Shown in pieces: positions 1 to 7,808 of a stretch of 64,000 nt of DNA. Each line of letters begins with the position of its first letter. Positions within the stretch are counted from its first letter, which is position 1. The position numbers were made by a program, and so were the translations under genes. The notes under the pieces are model-generated. The model did no database searches and had not been told where the DNA came from. It worked only from the letters and a program-made list of their open reading frames with translations. Source of the stretch: CAZOKH01 sp964580315 (GTDB taxonomy: Bacteria; Chloroflexota; Anaerolineae; Anaerolineales; Anaerolineaceae); assembly GCA_964580315.1 (NCBI GenBank), contig CAZOKH010000002.1, forward strand, positions 62,001 to 126,000, read 5' to 3'.

Positions 1-561
1 CAAGTCGTCGCCCCAGCACAGCACACCGTAACCGGGCAGCGCAAGCAGTTTCACCCCGCCCATTTTGGCCTGCATGGCAGCGTCTTCCGCTTCCACCAAG
101 GCATAGCCGCCAATGGCATCCGCCGCATCAACCAGCGCCTGCACAAGCGGCTCAACCCGGCGCTGCGCCAGCAGCGTGGCCGCTGATGGCTGACACAGAA
201 TAACCGCCCTGGCGTCGGTGTTGGCATACACCAGGCGGTGCCAGTTCAGGTGCAGCGGCGGCACTTGCCCTTCCATGCTCCATTCGGAAGCCAGCGCAAA
301 AACACCCAGCCGGTCCTCTTTCATGGCCGGGAAGAATGTGCCGTTAACGGTCGCCAGCACTTTGCCCTTCATCAAACGCAGGCTTGCCTCGCTGAGCACA
401 CCCGCACAAAACGACTGGTCAGCCAGCAAACGCACAGCCTCCAAAAAACCCTTGCGCACCTCGCGCGAGGCAAACGCTTCACGGGTTTTCTTTCCCAGGC
501 GCTGTTGGGTGTTCACTATCCCCACCAGTTGATTCGCCAGCCGCTTGTAGGTTTCCAGCAT
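1..561 (-). CDS. Class II aldolase/adducin-like protein, partial (C-terminus beyond window)
   Basis: Open frame of 187 codons from ATG at 561 (preceded by AAGGTGAT on the minus strand) running off the window edge without a stop. The layout GKVLATVNGTFF...WHRLVYANTDARAV...PSAATLL...GYGVLCWGDDL follows the class II aldolase fold of FucA, RhaD and AraD, which cleave sugar phosphates with a zinc bound by three His. Here the H-x-H pair reads L-C-Q (AVILCQPSA) and the later 'HG' reads 'YG', so the zinc ligands appear to be missing. It is last in the leftward polyol PTS operon, so a role in sugar-phosphate turnover is suggested by context only. Family call fairly likely; activity doubtful. The missing C-terminus prevents a full check. 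Confidence 0.5.
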   Translation of the reverse strand, partial: MLETYKRLANQLVGIVNTQQRLGKKTREAFASREVRKGFLEAVRLLADQSFCAGVLSEASLRLMKGKVLATVNGTFFPAMKEDRLGVFALASEWSMEGQVPPLHLNWHRLVYANTDARAVILCQPSAATLLAQRRVEPLVQALVDAADAIGGYALVEAEDAAMQAKMGGVKLLALPGYGVLCWGDDL

Positions 562-591
562 AGCATCACCTTATTCAGACTATTGATTAAC

Positions 592-627
592 TAGACCCTA
601 AAGGTACCCATCAACCTTTAGGGTCTA
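592..627. repeat. Perfect 14-bp intercistronic hairpin
   Basis: Arms at 592-605 and 614-627 are exact reverse complements around an 8-nt loop. It lies between the oxidoreductase stop and the aldolase-like gene. There is no U-run on the minus (transcribed) side, so an mRNA processing or stabilising hairpin, or partial attenuation, is more likely than a strong terminator for this operon. The plus side is T-rich. Confidence 0.6.
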
Positions 628-664
628 TTCCATTTTCTCTTTTTTGGTTCAGCGACGGTTCACG

Positions 665-1966
665 CTATTTGCCGTAAACCATGGCGTCCTGTTCGCGGCG
701 CAGTTTGACAATGGTCTGGCTTTCAACCAGTTCAATATCACTGTATTTCACCGCTTCACCGGCTTTCACTGCATGGGTGATGGTGCCGCCAATCGTCAGA
801 CCCAGGGGAACCAGGTTCTCGGCGCGCGCCACTTCGGCTTTTTCAATCATACCGTAAACCGTGTAACCACCCAGGTAGTCCACTTTGTCGCCGGGTTTCA
901 AATCGCGCTTCGCCACAGCAATGGTTTCACAAACCGGCACACGCTTGGTGTTGAGGGTTTCGTGGCGGTCCAACACGGTTTGCGCAATGGTGATCGGGCA
1001 TTCCAGGTTGGCCAGGTGATAAGGGCGGTACAGCGACCAGTAGTTGCCGTGACCGCTTAAGCCCAGGTAGTTCAAGTCGGCTTTAATTTTGGGCTGATCG
1101 GTGGTGATAATCACAAACACACCCGGGGCAGGTCCCACGGCATAATCGACGGCGCCTTTGGTGCTGAAGATACCGCCGTCGGCTTTGGGGACGAACATCT
1201 TGGGCAGGTCTTCCACTTTGCAAGCAGGACCGTAAGCGCCGCGCACCTCAGGTGCATAACCGGTGCTGTTGCCCACCGAGGTCATCTCCACCATGGTTTT
1301 GGTGCCGTCAACAAATGAGGTGAGCATTTTCACGCTCATATTTTTGCCTTTGGCGCGGGCTTCCAGGTCAGAGGGAGTGGCGGTGCGGTCGAGGGGATTG
1401 TTTTTACCTTTACCAATGGTCACAATTTCAAAACCCAGCGCATCGGCAAAATCAAAAATCTCGCGAATCGAGCCGGGTTCGTCGCCAGCCACCAGGGTAT
1501 ATACCACGTTGGCTTTCATGGCCTTATGCGTGAGGATGTAGCCAATGGTGGCATCCGTTTCAACATTCATGTTAATGGTTGGTTTGCCAGCCTCAATTGC
1601 CTGCTGGCAAATGATTGCACCAATCTCGGGAATACCGGTGCATTCCACAATAGCATCCAATGCCGGGATGTTGACCAGGAATTCAGAAGAAGTGGTCGCC
1701 ACGCGCTGACCCTCGCGGATCAGTCGATCAGCTTTGGCAACATCGTCATCCACCGCATGCACAATTTTCGGGTCAACACTGGCTTCTTGATAAGCTGCGG
1801 CTGCTCGTCCAGGGAGTACATCAGCAGTTGCCACAATTTTAAGACCGTGCATCTTCTCCACCTGAGAGATCAGCCCGGTACCCATTTGCCCTGCACCCAC
1901 CAGACCTATGCGATAAGGTCCATGCTGGGTTTCACGTTCGATTAAACGTTCCTTCAGGCTTGCCAT
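665..1966 (-). CDS. DRL-like NAD(P)-dependent oxidoreductase with C-terminal SAF domain
   Basis: 433 aa. An N-terminal Rossmann fold with GLVGAGQMGTGL (about residues 22-33) is followed by a homoserine-dehydrogenase-like catalytic part (NMNVETDATIGY..., VVYTLVAGDEPGSI) and a C-terminal SAF domain (about 345-420, PVCETIAVAKRDLKPGDKVD). This architecture matches the DXR-like (DRL) family. The Brucella DRL can make methylerythritol phosphate, but most relatives sit in sugar or polyol catabolic loci. Here it follows the PTS IIA gene by 25 bp, and the same window carries mevalonate-pathway genes. I infer a polyol- or sugar-phosphate dehydrogenase role rather than isoprenoid synthesis. Substrate unknown. 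Confidence 0.8.
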   Translation of the reverse strand: MASLKERLIERETQHGPYRIGLVGAGQMGTGLISQVEKMHGLKIVATADVLPGRAAAAYQEASVDPKIVHAVDDDVAKADRLIREGQRVATTSSEFLVNIPALDAIVECTGIPEIGAIICQQAIEAGKPTINMNVETDATIGYILTHKAMKANVVYTLVAGDEPGSIREIFDFADALGFEIVTIGKGKNNPLDRTATPSDLEARAKGKNMSVKMLTSFVDGTKTMVEMTSVGNSTGYAPEVRGAYGPACKVEDLPKMFVPKADGGIFSTKGAVDYAVGPAPGVFVIITTDQPKIKADLNYLGLSGHGNYWSLYRPYHLANLECPITIAQTVLDRHETLNTKRVPVCETIAVAKRDLKPGDKVDYLGGYTVYGMIEKAEVARAENLVPLGLTIGGTITHAVKAGEAVKYSDIELVESQTIVKLRREQDAMVYGK

Positions 1967-1991
1967 TTATAAAATCCTTCTTTCTTTACTT

Positions 1992-2360
1992 TCAAGATTC
2001 TCCCTGAACAATCTTCAGCTTTGTCCCAGGCGCTATTGGCGGAACAGGTTTTGCTTCGACACACACATCCCCCGGCAGTTCCACTTGATCCATACCATTA
2101 AATTTCATAATCAGGTGCCCCAGGTTGGCAAAGTTTGAATTTGCCACCTCGCCTACCGCCAGAACACGGTAGCTTTGATCGTCCAGGTAAATAACATCGT
2201 CAGGTTGAATATCTGCTTTTAATTCTTTACCATCATGCAGAATGGAGAACTCCGCCAATTCTTCAGGCGCTCCTTCTGCAAAAAAGACCAGAATACTGCT
2301 TTGGATAAACTCAGTTACCAGGGGTCCAACAGCGGTAACTGTGGCTTCGTATTTAATCAT
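1992..2360 (-). CDS. srlB: PTS glucitol/sorbitol-specific IIA component
   Basis: 122 aa, the usual length of EIIA-Gut (E. coli SrlB is 123 aa). It aligns along its length with SrlB: FAEGAPEELAEFSILHDG...GHLIMKF.G...PG.V.V...IAPGTKLKI. His42 in LHDG occupies the place of the phosphorylated His43 of SrlB. The cytosolic protein receives phosphate from HPr and passes it to IIB. Start ATG at 2360 is preceded by GAGGGAG. It is separated from the upstream IIB gene by an unusually long 344-bp gap. EI and HPr are not in this window. Confidence 0.9.
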   Translation of the reverse strand: MIKYEATVTAVGPLVTEFIQSSILVFFAEGAPEELAEFSILHDGKELKADIQPDDVIYLDDQSYRVLAVGEVANSNFANLGHLIMKFNGMDQVELPGDVCVEAKPVPPIAPGTKLKIVQGES

Positions 2361-2704
2361 GTAGGATAACTCCCTCGACAGATAACAACCGCTTTCCTGT
2401 TAAACTGTCATATTTTTTACGCATAATCAACAAATCATCCCGGCCTTTTGTTTCAAAAGCCCTGTTGATACGCTGTGGCGACTGACAAAAATAAGCGCAT
2501 TTAAATGGCTGGCTTCTAAAGGAAAGAAATTTCCAGCCGAGTAATCTATGCCAGGTGTAAATTTGGCGGTGTGATCCAGTCTGTTCTAAGCCGTCAGTCA
2601 GATTATTCTGGTAAGAGTCTGAACCTGTTTGATCCTTGTGCGACTATCAGCTTTGGGTACAACCAACACACCTGCGCGAAAACCAGATTTTGAATGCTTA
2701 TATA
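2361..2704. other. 344-bp non-coding gap inside the PTS operon
   Basis: No convincing gene. It contains an imperfect hairpin (GGCCTTTTG/CAAAAGCC, about 2448-2464). A minus-strand ORF of 23 codons (ATG at about 2430) ends over the IIA start codon, so it could be a leader or nothing. Short open stretches suggest a decayed gene, but no family is recognisable. A secondary promoter for IIA and the downstream enzymes is possible. Confidence 0.4.
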
Positions 2705-3079
2705 TCAGTCAAGCGCCTCGATGTCTTCCAAGCGCGTTCCCGAAACAAAGAACTCTTCTTTAATAAAGCGGAAGAGCGGTCCAGCCGGTTTGGTGGGATA
2801 AATATCCACAGTTGGAACCTTTTTCATCGGGTAGACTCCCACACGAGCCGTCCCACCGCAATCGATCACAGCGCAGGCGATCTGATCGAAAGGTACGCCG
2901 CCGCGGAAACCGTCCATTGCTTTTCCGCCGGTCATCTCGGCAATTTTTAACGCCAGCGGGTGAATCCCGCCGCCGGTAATCGAAGCAATCACTTCGCGCC
3001 CCGGTTTAGGCTCAATCACCAGTGGTCCACCCCAGCCGCTGGGACCTCGATTAATTTTGACACGCTTGTACTCTGCCAT
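2705..3079 (-). CDS. srlE: PTS glucitol/sorbitol-specific IIB component (separate gene)
   Basis: 124 aa matching the N-terminal IIB domain of E. coli SrlE: INRGPSGWGGPLVIEP..., AVIDCGGTARVGVYP, PTVDIYPTKPAGPLF, FVSGTRLEDI. Cys74 in the IDCGGT motif is the phospho-acceptor position. In enterobacteria IIB is fused to the following IIC segment. Here the protein ends after the IIB domain and the membrane part is a separate upstream gene, separated by a 127-bp spacer with a perfect hairpin. It transfers phosphate from IIA-His42 to the incoming polyol. Confidence 0.88.
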   Translation of the reverse strand: MAEYKRVKINRGPSGWGGPLVIEPKPGREVIASITGGGIHPLALKIAEMTGGKAMDGFRGGVPFDQIACAVIDCGGTARVGVYPMKKVPTVDIYPTKPAGPLFRFIKEEFFVSGTRLEDIEALD

Positions 3080-3145
3080 AATCCTGATACCTCCTGTTAG
3101 TTTGGGTATTGACGCAATAGTTTGGTAAAATTGTGTGTGTGTGAG

Positions 3146-3188
3146 CCGGAATGAGAAGGCTTAAATTTCTGTTGCCTTCTCATTCCGG
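3146..3188. repeat. Perfect 15-bp intercistronic hairpin between IIC and IIB genes
   Basis: Arms 3146-3160 and 3174-3188 are exact reverse complements with a 13-nt loop. No U-run follows in the direction of transcription (minus). A processing or stability element setting the ratio of membrane to soluble PTS subunits is a reasonable inference. Confidence 0.6.
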
Positions 3189-3206
3189 ATCGGTTTTTAA
3201 CAAGAA

Positions 3207-3749
3207 CTATTTGGCGTACAACCCAAAGCTGGCCAACCAGGCGAGCACAACAGCGATGGGGCCGGTGACCATGCGGGAGAACAACACAGCAGGCACACCA
3301 ATTTCAACGGTTTCGGGTTCAGCCTCACCCAGTGCAAGACCCACGGGGATGAAGTCGCAACCCACCTGCGGGTTGATGGCGAACAGCGCCGGCAGAGCAT
3401 ACTGCACGGGGATGTTACCGCGTCCAATTTCGACGCCCAGCAGGGTGCCGATGATCTGAGCAATCACAGCGCCAGGTCCCAACAGCGGGGAGAGCACCGG
3501 CAAGCCAATGATGACAGACAGAACCAGCAGACCACCGATGGAAGAAGCCAGCGGTGAGAGGAATTTGGCAATAATATCGCCAATGCCGGTCTTCAGGATG
3601 ATACCGATGAGTACCGAGATGAAAGCCATGAAGGGCAGAACATTGGTGATGACCTGGTCAATTGAATCGCGACCAGCCTGGTACAACGCGCCCACCACAC
3701 CACCAACTGAGCGACCGATTTTCTCAAGGAATTTAGAAATAGCGTCCAT
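3207..3749 (-). CDS. srlE: PTS glucitol/sorbitol-specific IIC component, C-terminal-SrlE type
   Basis: 180 aa, equivalent to the membrane (IIC1) half of E. coli SrlE. It starts ISKFLEKIGRSVGGVVGALYQAGRDSIDQVITNVLPFMAFIS, has several hydrophobic spans, and carries the conserved LPVLSPLLGPGAVIAQIIGTLLG and NPQVGCDFIPVGLALGEAEPETVEIGVPA stretches. ATG at 3749 has an AGGAAAGAGGAG-type ribosome site upstream. With IIC2 (SrlA) it should form the translocation channel for a hexitol-like substrate. The stand-alone gene reflects a split of the familiar IIBC fusion. Confidence 0.87.
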   Translation of the reverse strand: MDAISKFLEKIGRSVGGVVGALYQAGRDSIDQVITNVLPFMAFISVLIGIILKTGIGDIIAKFLSPLASSIGGLLVLSVIIGLPVLSPLLGPGAVIAQIIGTLLGVEIGRGNIPVQYALPALFAINPQVGCDFIPVGLALGEAEPETVEIGVPAVLFSRMVTGPIAVVLAWLASFGLYAK

Positions 3750-3770
3750 TGTTTAGTCTCCTCTTTCCTG

Positions 3771-4316
3771 TTAGGCTGAAACCGCGCTTGATTGACGCTT
3801 CCACATGGCAGCGGAGATCCATTCAGTGACGATGCCGCGGATGAAGATAACCACCAGGCCGACCAGCAGGTAGCGGATGGCGAGATCGCCCAGACCGTAA
3901 CCGGCTGTTTCGACGCCGCTGGCAATACCAGCCCACACGAAGATTTCACCCGGGTTGATGTGCGGGAACAGACCAAGCGGAGGGTGAACGAAAGAAACTG
4001 CCGCATCGTAGAAAGCGGGTTTGAATTTCTCGGGCAAGAAACGACCAATGGTGTAAGCCATCGGGTTGGTCAAGAAGAAACAAGCCAGGAACGGCATGAT
4101 GATGTAGCGCAGCGGATAATAAATAGCGCCTTCCTGACCGGCTTTTTCAGCCAGTTTGTCGATTTTTTCGGGTCCAATCAAAGCGACCAGAGCGTTTACA
4201 GCGGTCATCAGCACAACCAGCAAAGGCACGATACCAGACACCAAACCAGAGAATGTTGAAGCGCCTGCCTGGAACAAACCGATGAACCACTCGGCAAATG
4301 CAGCAAGTCCTGCCAT
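3771..4316 (-). CDS. srlA: PTS glucitol/sorbitol-specific IIC2 component
   Basis: 181 aa, close to the 187 aa of E. coli SrlA. FAEWFIGLFQAGASTFSGLVSGIVPLLVVLMTA, YIIMPFLACFFLTNPMAYTIGRFLPEKFKPAFYDAAVSFVHP and INPGEIFVWAGIASG are typical. Four or so membrane segments are visible. The start at 4316 follows AGGAGGACTAA on the minus strand. It lies 21 bp upstream of the IIC1 gene, so the two halves of the channel are co-transcribed. Confidence 0.9.
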   Translation of the reverse strand: MAGLAAFAEWFIGLFQAGASTFSGLVSGIVPLLVVLMTAVNALVALIGPEKIDKLAEKAGQEGAIYYPLRYIIMPFLACFFLTNPMAYTIGRFLPEKFKPAFYDAAVSFVHPPLGLFPHINPGEIFVWAGIASGVETAGYGLGDLAIRYLLVGLVVIFIRGIVTEWISAAMWKRQSSAVSA

Positions 4317-4466
4317 AATTTAGTCCTCCTGAATAAAGATGAATGTGGTTTTGTATAGCAAAATGGTTAAAAAATGCTTGTGTTCAACATCCTGCTTATA
4401 AGCGCCTCTCCTTTCCTTTTTTCCCTGTGTTAAAAACATATAACCCAAACCAAAAAACCGCGCCAA

Positions 4467-4925
4467 CTAGTCAGAAAGCGCAGAGTCCGCTGCACCCTCG
4501 TCCAGCGCGCTTTGAGGTTCCTGACCACTTTCTTCCGAAGAAGTCTTGGCTTCCCTGGCTTTATAAATATCTCTGGCAGCGTTGCGAAACGCCTGCAACA
4601 CCTTGGGTTTTATGGGCGGGGGATTCTGTTCATCAATAAGCTCAGACAGGTTTTTACCCTGCAATTCGGGCACCGGCCTCAGATCAGAAAAAGTTGTCCA
4701 GCCGGACAACTGTTCAGCATGCACAATGCGGTCCTCATCATCAATCACCAGCACCACGTACACTCGGCCTTTATAGATGCCCCCTGTCGTGCCGATTGAA
4801 GCAGTGCCGTCTTTGCGCAAGACCTTCATACGGTTATAAAAACGCTGGGTCTGCCTGCCAGTAAGCAAAAGCTGGGCAAACCAGCCGACAGCCAACCCCA
4901 GCACAATGATGGTTACATTATTCAT
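4467..4925 (-). CDS. srlM: GutM/SrlM-type glucitol operon activator protein
   Basis: 152 aa. An N-terminal membrane helix (VTIIVLGLAVGWFAQLLLTG) is followed by FYNRMKVLRKDGTASIGTTGGIYKGRVYVVLVID, typical of GutM (E. coli GutM is 119 aa). The C-terminal 50 residues (Glu/Ser/Ala-rich) are an extension. GutM proteins are accessory positive regulators of glucitol operons; how they act is not clear. It is the first gene of the operon, placed between the promoter/operator at 4987-5052 and srlA. Confidence 0.82.
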   Translation of the reverse strand: MNNVTIIVLGLAVGWFAQLLLTGRQTQRFYNRMKVLRKDGTASIGTTGGIYKGRVYVVLVIDDEDRIVHAEQLSGWTTFSDLRPVPELQGKNLSELIDEQNPPPIKPKVLQAFRNAARDIYKAREAKTSSEESGQEPQSALDEGAADSALSD

Positions 4926-4986
4926 TAAAGCTCTCCACCAACAAGAAAAACATTCAAACTACCTGTCCTGCAACCGTCAATTATGC

Positions 4987-5052
4987 ACATTTGTTCATTG
5001 GTGATTAAGTGTGAACCAAAATCATTGTACAATATTCAAAAACCTTTGTCAA
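4987..5052 (-). promoter_or_regulatory. PTS operon promoter with operator-like sequence
   Basis: On the minus strand a consensus -35 TTGACA (5052-5047), a 17-bp spacer and -10 TACAAT (5029-5024) predict a start near 5017. Immediately downstream lies GGTT-N16-TRAACAAATGT-type sequence (5017-4987). The same GGTT...TGAACAAATGT arrangement, with identical spacing, recurs in the regulator promoter at 5358-5388. It is the likely binding site of the SorC-type regulator, placed to block initiation or elongation. Confidence 0.7.
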
Positions 5053-5348
5053 GAAGGCAACTTCGATTATCGATGGCGTTTGCTCACTTTTTTGTCATTG
5101 CGCAAAAAATCATCATCTACCAAACGGTTTTTGGCGAAAAAAACTCTTAATGCAGGTATATTTTTCTACTCAATCGCTCTTTATGTGTAATTTATTACGG
5201 TTTCACTTTTTCGGGTGATGTTTTCTATTTTTTTAACCACCGATGGTTGCATTCGATTTTCCGGTCGGATTCGTTCCTGTTTTGAGGATTTTTCCTGTTT
5301 CACCCCTGGCAAACCTATCCAAAAATCTCCATTCTAATAAATTGATGA

Positions 5349-5392
5349 TTGAATCTTGGTTACATATGTGCTATTATTGAACAAATGTAACC
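5349..5392 (+). promoter_or_regulatory. Regulator promoter overlapped by an inverted-repeat operator
   Basis: -35 TTGAAT (5349-5354), 17 bp, -10 TATTAT (5372-5377). An exact 8-bp inverted repeat GGTTACAT/ATGTAACC (5358-5365, 5385-5392) straddles the -10 box, and its right half contains TGAACAAATGT shared with the PTS promoter. This suggests autoregulation by the SorC-family protein encoded just downstream. Between 5060 and 5340 nothing further was recognised. Confidence 0.7.
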
Positions 5393-5428
5393 TCATTTCG
5401 CCATCATTCGTTTGAGGGAGAAAGCAAA

Positions 5429-6385
5429 ATGCCCAGACACCCCCAGCAAGAAAAAATGCGCATGCTTTCCAAGGTGGGCTCGCTGTATTACGACCAGGGA
5501 CTTACTCAGCAAGAAATCTCAGACAAACTGGGCGTCTCGCGCCCCATGGTATCACGCCTGATTAAACAGGCCCGCCAGGAAGGCATTGTTCAAATCAATG
5601 TGCTGCCACCTGCCGGCGTTTTTTCCGATCTCGAATATGAATTGGAACAAAAATACGGCTTGAAAGAAGCCATTGTGGTTGATGTTGACCCGCCCTACAC
5701 CCAGTCGCTTGTATCTCGTCAACTGGGCATTGCCGCCGCCGATTATTTCTACCGCACCATGCGCGACGGCGACGTGATTGGCATGACCTGGGGCACCACC
5801 CTGCACTACATGGCTGCCTCCATGCACCCGGTTGAAACCCGTGATATGCACATCGCCCAGATTTTGGGCGGCCTGGGCCCTCCCGAATCAGAAGTGCACG
5901 CCAATTCCATTTGCAGCCGCATGGCGCAAATGCTGGGATGCAAATTTACCATCATCCCCTCTCCCGGCATCGTGCGCAACATGGAAGCCAAAGGCGCATT
6001 TCTGGCCGACGGTTTTGTCAAAAATGCGCTGGAAATGATTAAAAAAGTCAATGTAGCCTACATCGGCATTGGCGCACCCACCCCCACCTCGGTGGTGATG
6101 AAAGATGGGACCATCATTTCACATGAAGAATTGGACGACCTGCTGCGCAAAGGCGCTGTGGGCGACATTGGCCTGCGCTATTTTGACATCATGGGCAACC
6201 CCATCCAATCCGATATCGACGAACGCGTGATAGGCGTGACCCTGGCGCAGATCAAAAAAATCAAGCGCGTGGTCGGCATTGCCGGCGGACCCGAAAAATA
6301 CGAAGCCCTGCTGGGCGGCCTGCGCGGAGGTTACCTCAACGTGTTGATTACCGAGCAGGTGCTGGCCAAAAAATTGGTGCGGTAA
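5429..6385 (+). CDS. SorC/DeoR-family (sugar-binding) transcriptional regulator
   Basis: 318 aa, standard length for the SorC family. An N-terminal HTH (about residues 12-50: YYDQGLTQQEISDKLGVSRPMVSRLIKQA) is followed by a sugar-isomerase-like effector domain (DGDVIGMTWGTTLHYMA..., AYIGIGAPTPTSVVMKDG, VIGVTLAQIKKIKRVVGIAGGPEKYEALLGGLRGGYLNVLITE). The start is preceded by GAGGGAG. It is divergent from the PTS operon and shares an operator with it. It probably responds to the phosphorylated polyol imported by that operon; whether as repressor or activator cannot be told from sequence. Confidence 0.9.
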   Translation: MPRHPQQEKMRMLSKVGSLYYDQGLTQQEISDKLGVSRPMVSRLIKQARQEGIVQINVLPPAGVFSDLEYELEQKYGLKEAIVVDVDPPYTQSLVSRQLGIAAADYFYRTMRDGDVIGMTWGTTLHYMAASMHPVETRDMHIAQILGGLGPPESEVHANSICSRMAQMLGCKFTIIPSPGIVRNMEAKGAFLADGFVKNALEMIKKVNVAYIGIGAPTPTSVVMKDGTIISHEELDDLLRKGAVGDIGLRYFDIMGNPIQSDIDERVIGVTLAQIKKIKRVVGIAGGPEKYEALLGGLRGGYLNVLITEQVLAKKLVR

Positions 6386-6419
6386 TTCTTTTACCGCGTA
6401 AAACACATACAATGCCTGG

Positions 6420-6453
6420 AGCGCCGATGTTAAAAATACAAGACATCGGCGCT
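6420..6453 (+). terminator. Probable terminator after the SorC regulator
   Basis: An exact 11-bp stem (6420-6430 with 6443-6453) is followed by a modestly T-rich tract, 35 bp after the regulator stop codon. A separate TATAAT at 6487-6492 probably serves as the -10 box of the next gene. Confidence 0.55.
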
Positions 6454-6554
6454 ATGCTTTCATTTTCGCAAGCCCATCGAATCGAATATAATGTGCGTCT
6501 AGCTTTCTAATATCCCTTGCAGGGTTTTTTATTGATTGAAGTGGAGGAGCGTAC

Positions 6555-7775
6555 ATGCTGCACTTAATGAATTCATTGGGACGAAAACTGGAGCCGTTTA
6601 AACCTGCCAACCCCCAGATGGTGAATGTGTTCACCTGCGGGCCTTCGGTTTATAAACCAGCGCATATCGGCAATTTTCGCACCTTTGCCTATGAAGATAT
6701 GCTGGTGCGCTACCTGGAATACAGCGGCTACTCCGTTTGCCGCGGCATGACCATTACCGATATCGAAGATAAAGCCGTGGAAGAAGCGCAACTGCTGAAA
6801 CAAGACGTTTTCAGCATGACCGATAAAAACTTGCGCCTGGTTGAGCAGGAAATGAACCTGCTGCATATCCGCAAACCCGAATATTTTGAAAAAGCCAGCA
6901 ACCACGTGGACAGTGCGGTCAAAATCATCCAGGCTCTGCTGGACAAGGACATTGCCTACTGGCATGACGGCAATGTGTATTTTGATCCGCGCAAGGTTCC
7001 CGGCTTTGGAAAGCTCTACCAGTTGGACATGAGCCAGTGGCCTGCCAACCCCAAACGCTTCCACAAAGACACCTATCCCGACATGCGCTGGAATCGCGGC
7101 GATTTCATTTTGTGGCACGGCGAGCGCAGCGCCGGCCCGGTGTGGTGGGACACCGCCATTGGCCGCGGCCGCCCCTCGTGGAATGTGCAGGACGGCAGCA
7201 TTGTGGTGGACTGCATTGAAGAGCCGCTGTCCATCTACTGCGGCGGCATCGATAACCTGGTGCGCCACCACGATTACAACATTGCCATTCTTGAATCAGT
7301 GCGCCCTTACCCCATGGCGCTCACCTGGCTGCACGGCGGGCACCTGTATGTGGACGGTAACAAGATGTCCAAAAGCCGCGGCAACATCATCTACACCCAC
7401 GATCTCATTCAGCAAGGTTACAGCGCTGAAGAAGTGCGTTTCTTCCTGCTGTATGCCGGGCATTACCGCGCCCGGCTGAATTTTACAGCGGCGGCCATGC
7501 AGCGCACCGCCGAACGCCTGCGTTCGATCCAAAAGAGAATTGAGCCCATCAGCGCCCGCGCCGCCGGCAGCGCCCCTGCGGAAGATGGATTGGGCAAAGA
7601 ACTGACCGCCCTCTTCACCGCAAAAATGGACGAGGATTTAAACCTGCGCGGCGCGGTGGATGCCGTTTCCAAACGCCTGGAAAAATTGGACGCCGCCAGC
7701 CTTCCACCGGCCGAAGCCGCCGGTGCACTGCACGCCATGCAGCGCATAGACCATGTGCTGCAAGCTTTTTTCTAA
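6555..7775 (+). CDS. CysRS/MshC-like class I ligase with altered zinc site
   Basis: 406 aa with the catalytic core of cysteinyl-tRNA synthetase: MLHLMNSLGRKLEPF..., CGPSVYKPAHIGNFRTF (HIGN at 37-40), ITDIEDKA, and KMSKS at 270-274. Aligned with E. coli CysRS, Cys28 and the HH pair (238-239) are kept. However, the Cys209 position is Asp213 (WNVQDGS for WHIECSA) and the Glu238 position is Asn242 (HHDYN for HHENE); a new Cys229 appears in SIYCGG. The protein ends at the end of the DALR-like helical domain, lacking the roughly 60-residue anticodon-binding tail. It therefore resembles MshC in layout and may ligate a different substrate. It starts an operon with glycerate kinase 33 bp downstream. 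GTGGAGGAG precedes the ATG. Confidence 0.75.
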   Translation: MLHLMNSLGRKLEPFKPANPQMVNVFTCGPSVYKPAHIGNFRTFAYEDMLVRYLEYSGYSVCRGMTITDIEDKAVEEAQLLKQDVFSMTDKNLRLVEQEMNLLHIRKPEYFEKASNHVDSAVKIIQALLDKDIAYWHDGNVYFDPRKVPGFGKLYQLDMSQWPANPKRFHKDTYPDMRWNRGDFILWHGERSAGPVWWDTAIGRGRPSWNVQDGSIVVDCIEEPLSIYCGGIDNLVRHHDYNIAILESVRPYPMALTWLHGGHLYVDGNKMSKSRGNIIYTHDLIQQGYSAEEVRFFLLYAGHYRARLNFTAAAMQRTAERLRSIQKRIEPISARAAGSAPAEDGLGKELTALFTAKMDEDLNLRGAVDAVSKRLEKLDAASLPPAEAAGALHAMQRIDHVLQAFF

Positions 7776-7808
7776 AACGATTGACACGAATTCAACCTGG
7801 GGTAAACC

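Noticed and set aside
665..1966. Assignment of the DRL-like gene to the MEP isoprenoid pathway
   Set aside because: The same window encodes mevalonate enzymes and the gene is embedded in a polyol PTS operon, so catabolism is the better inference.
2361..2704. Extra gene between PTS IIA and IIB
   Set aside because: Frames are short and broken, with no family match; listed as a gap only.
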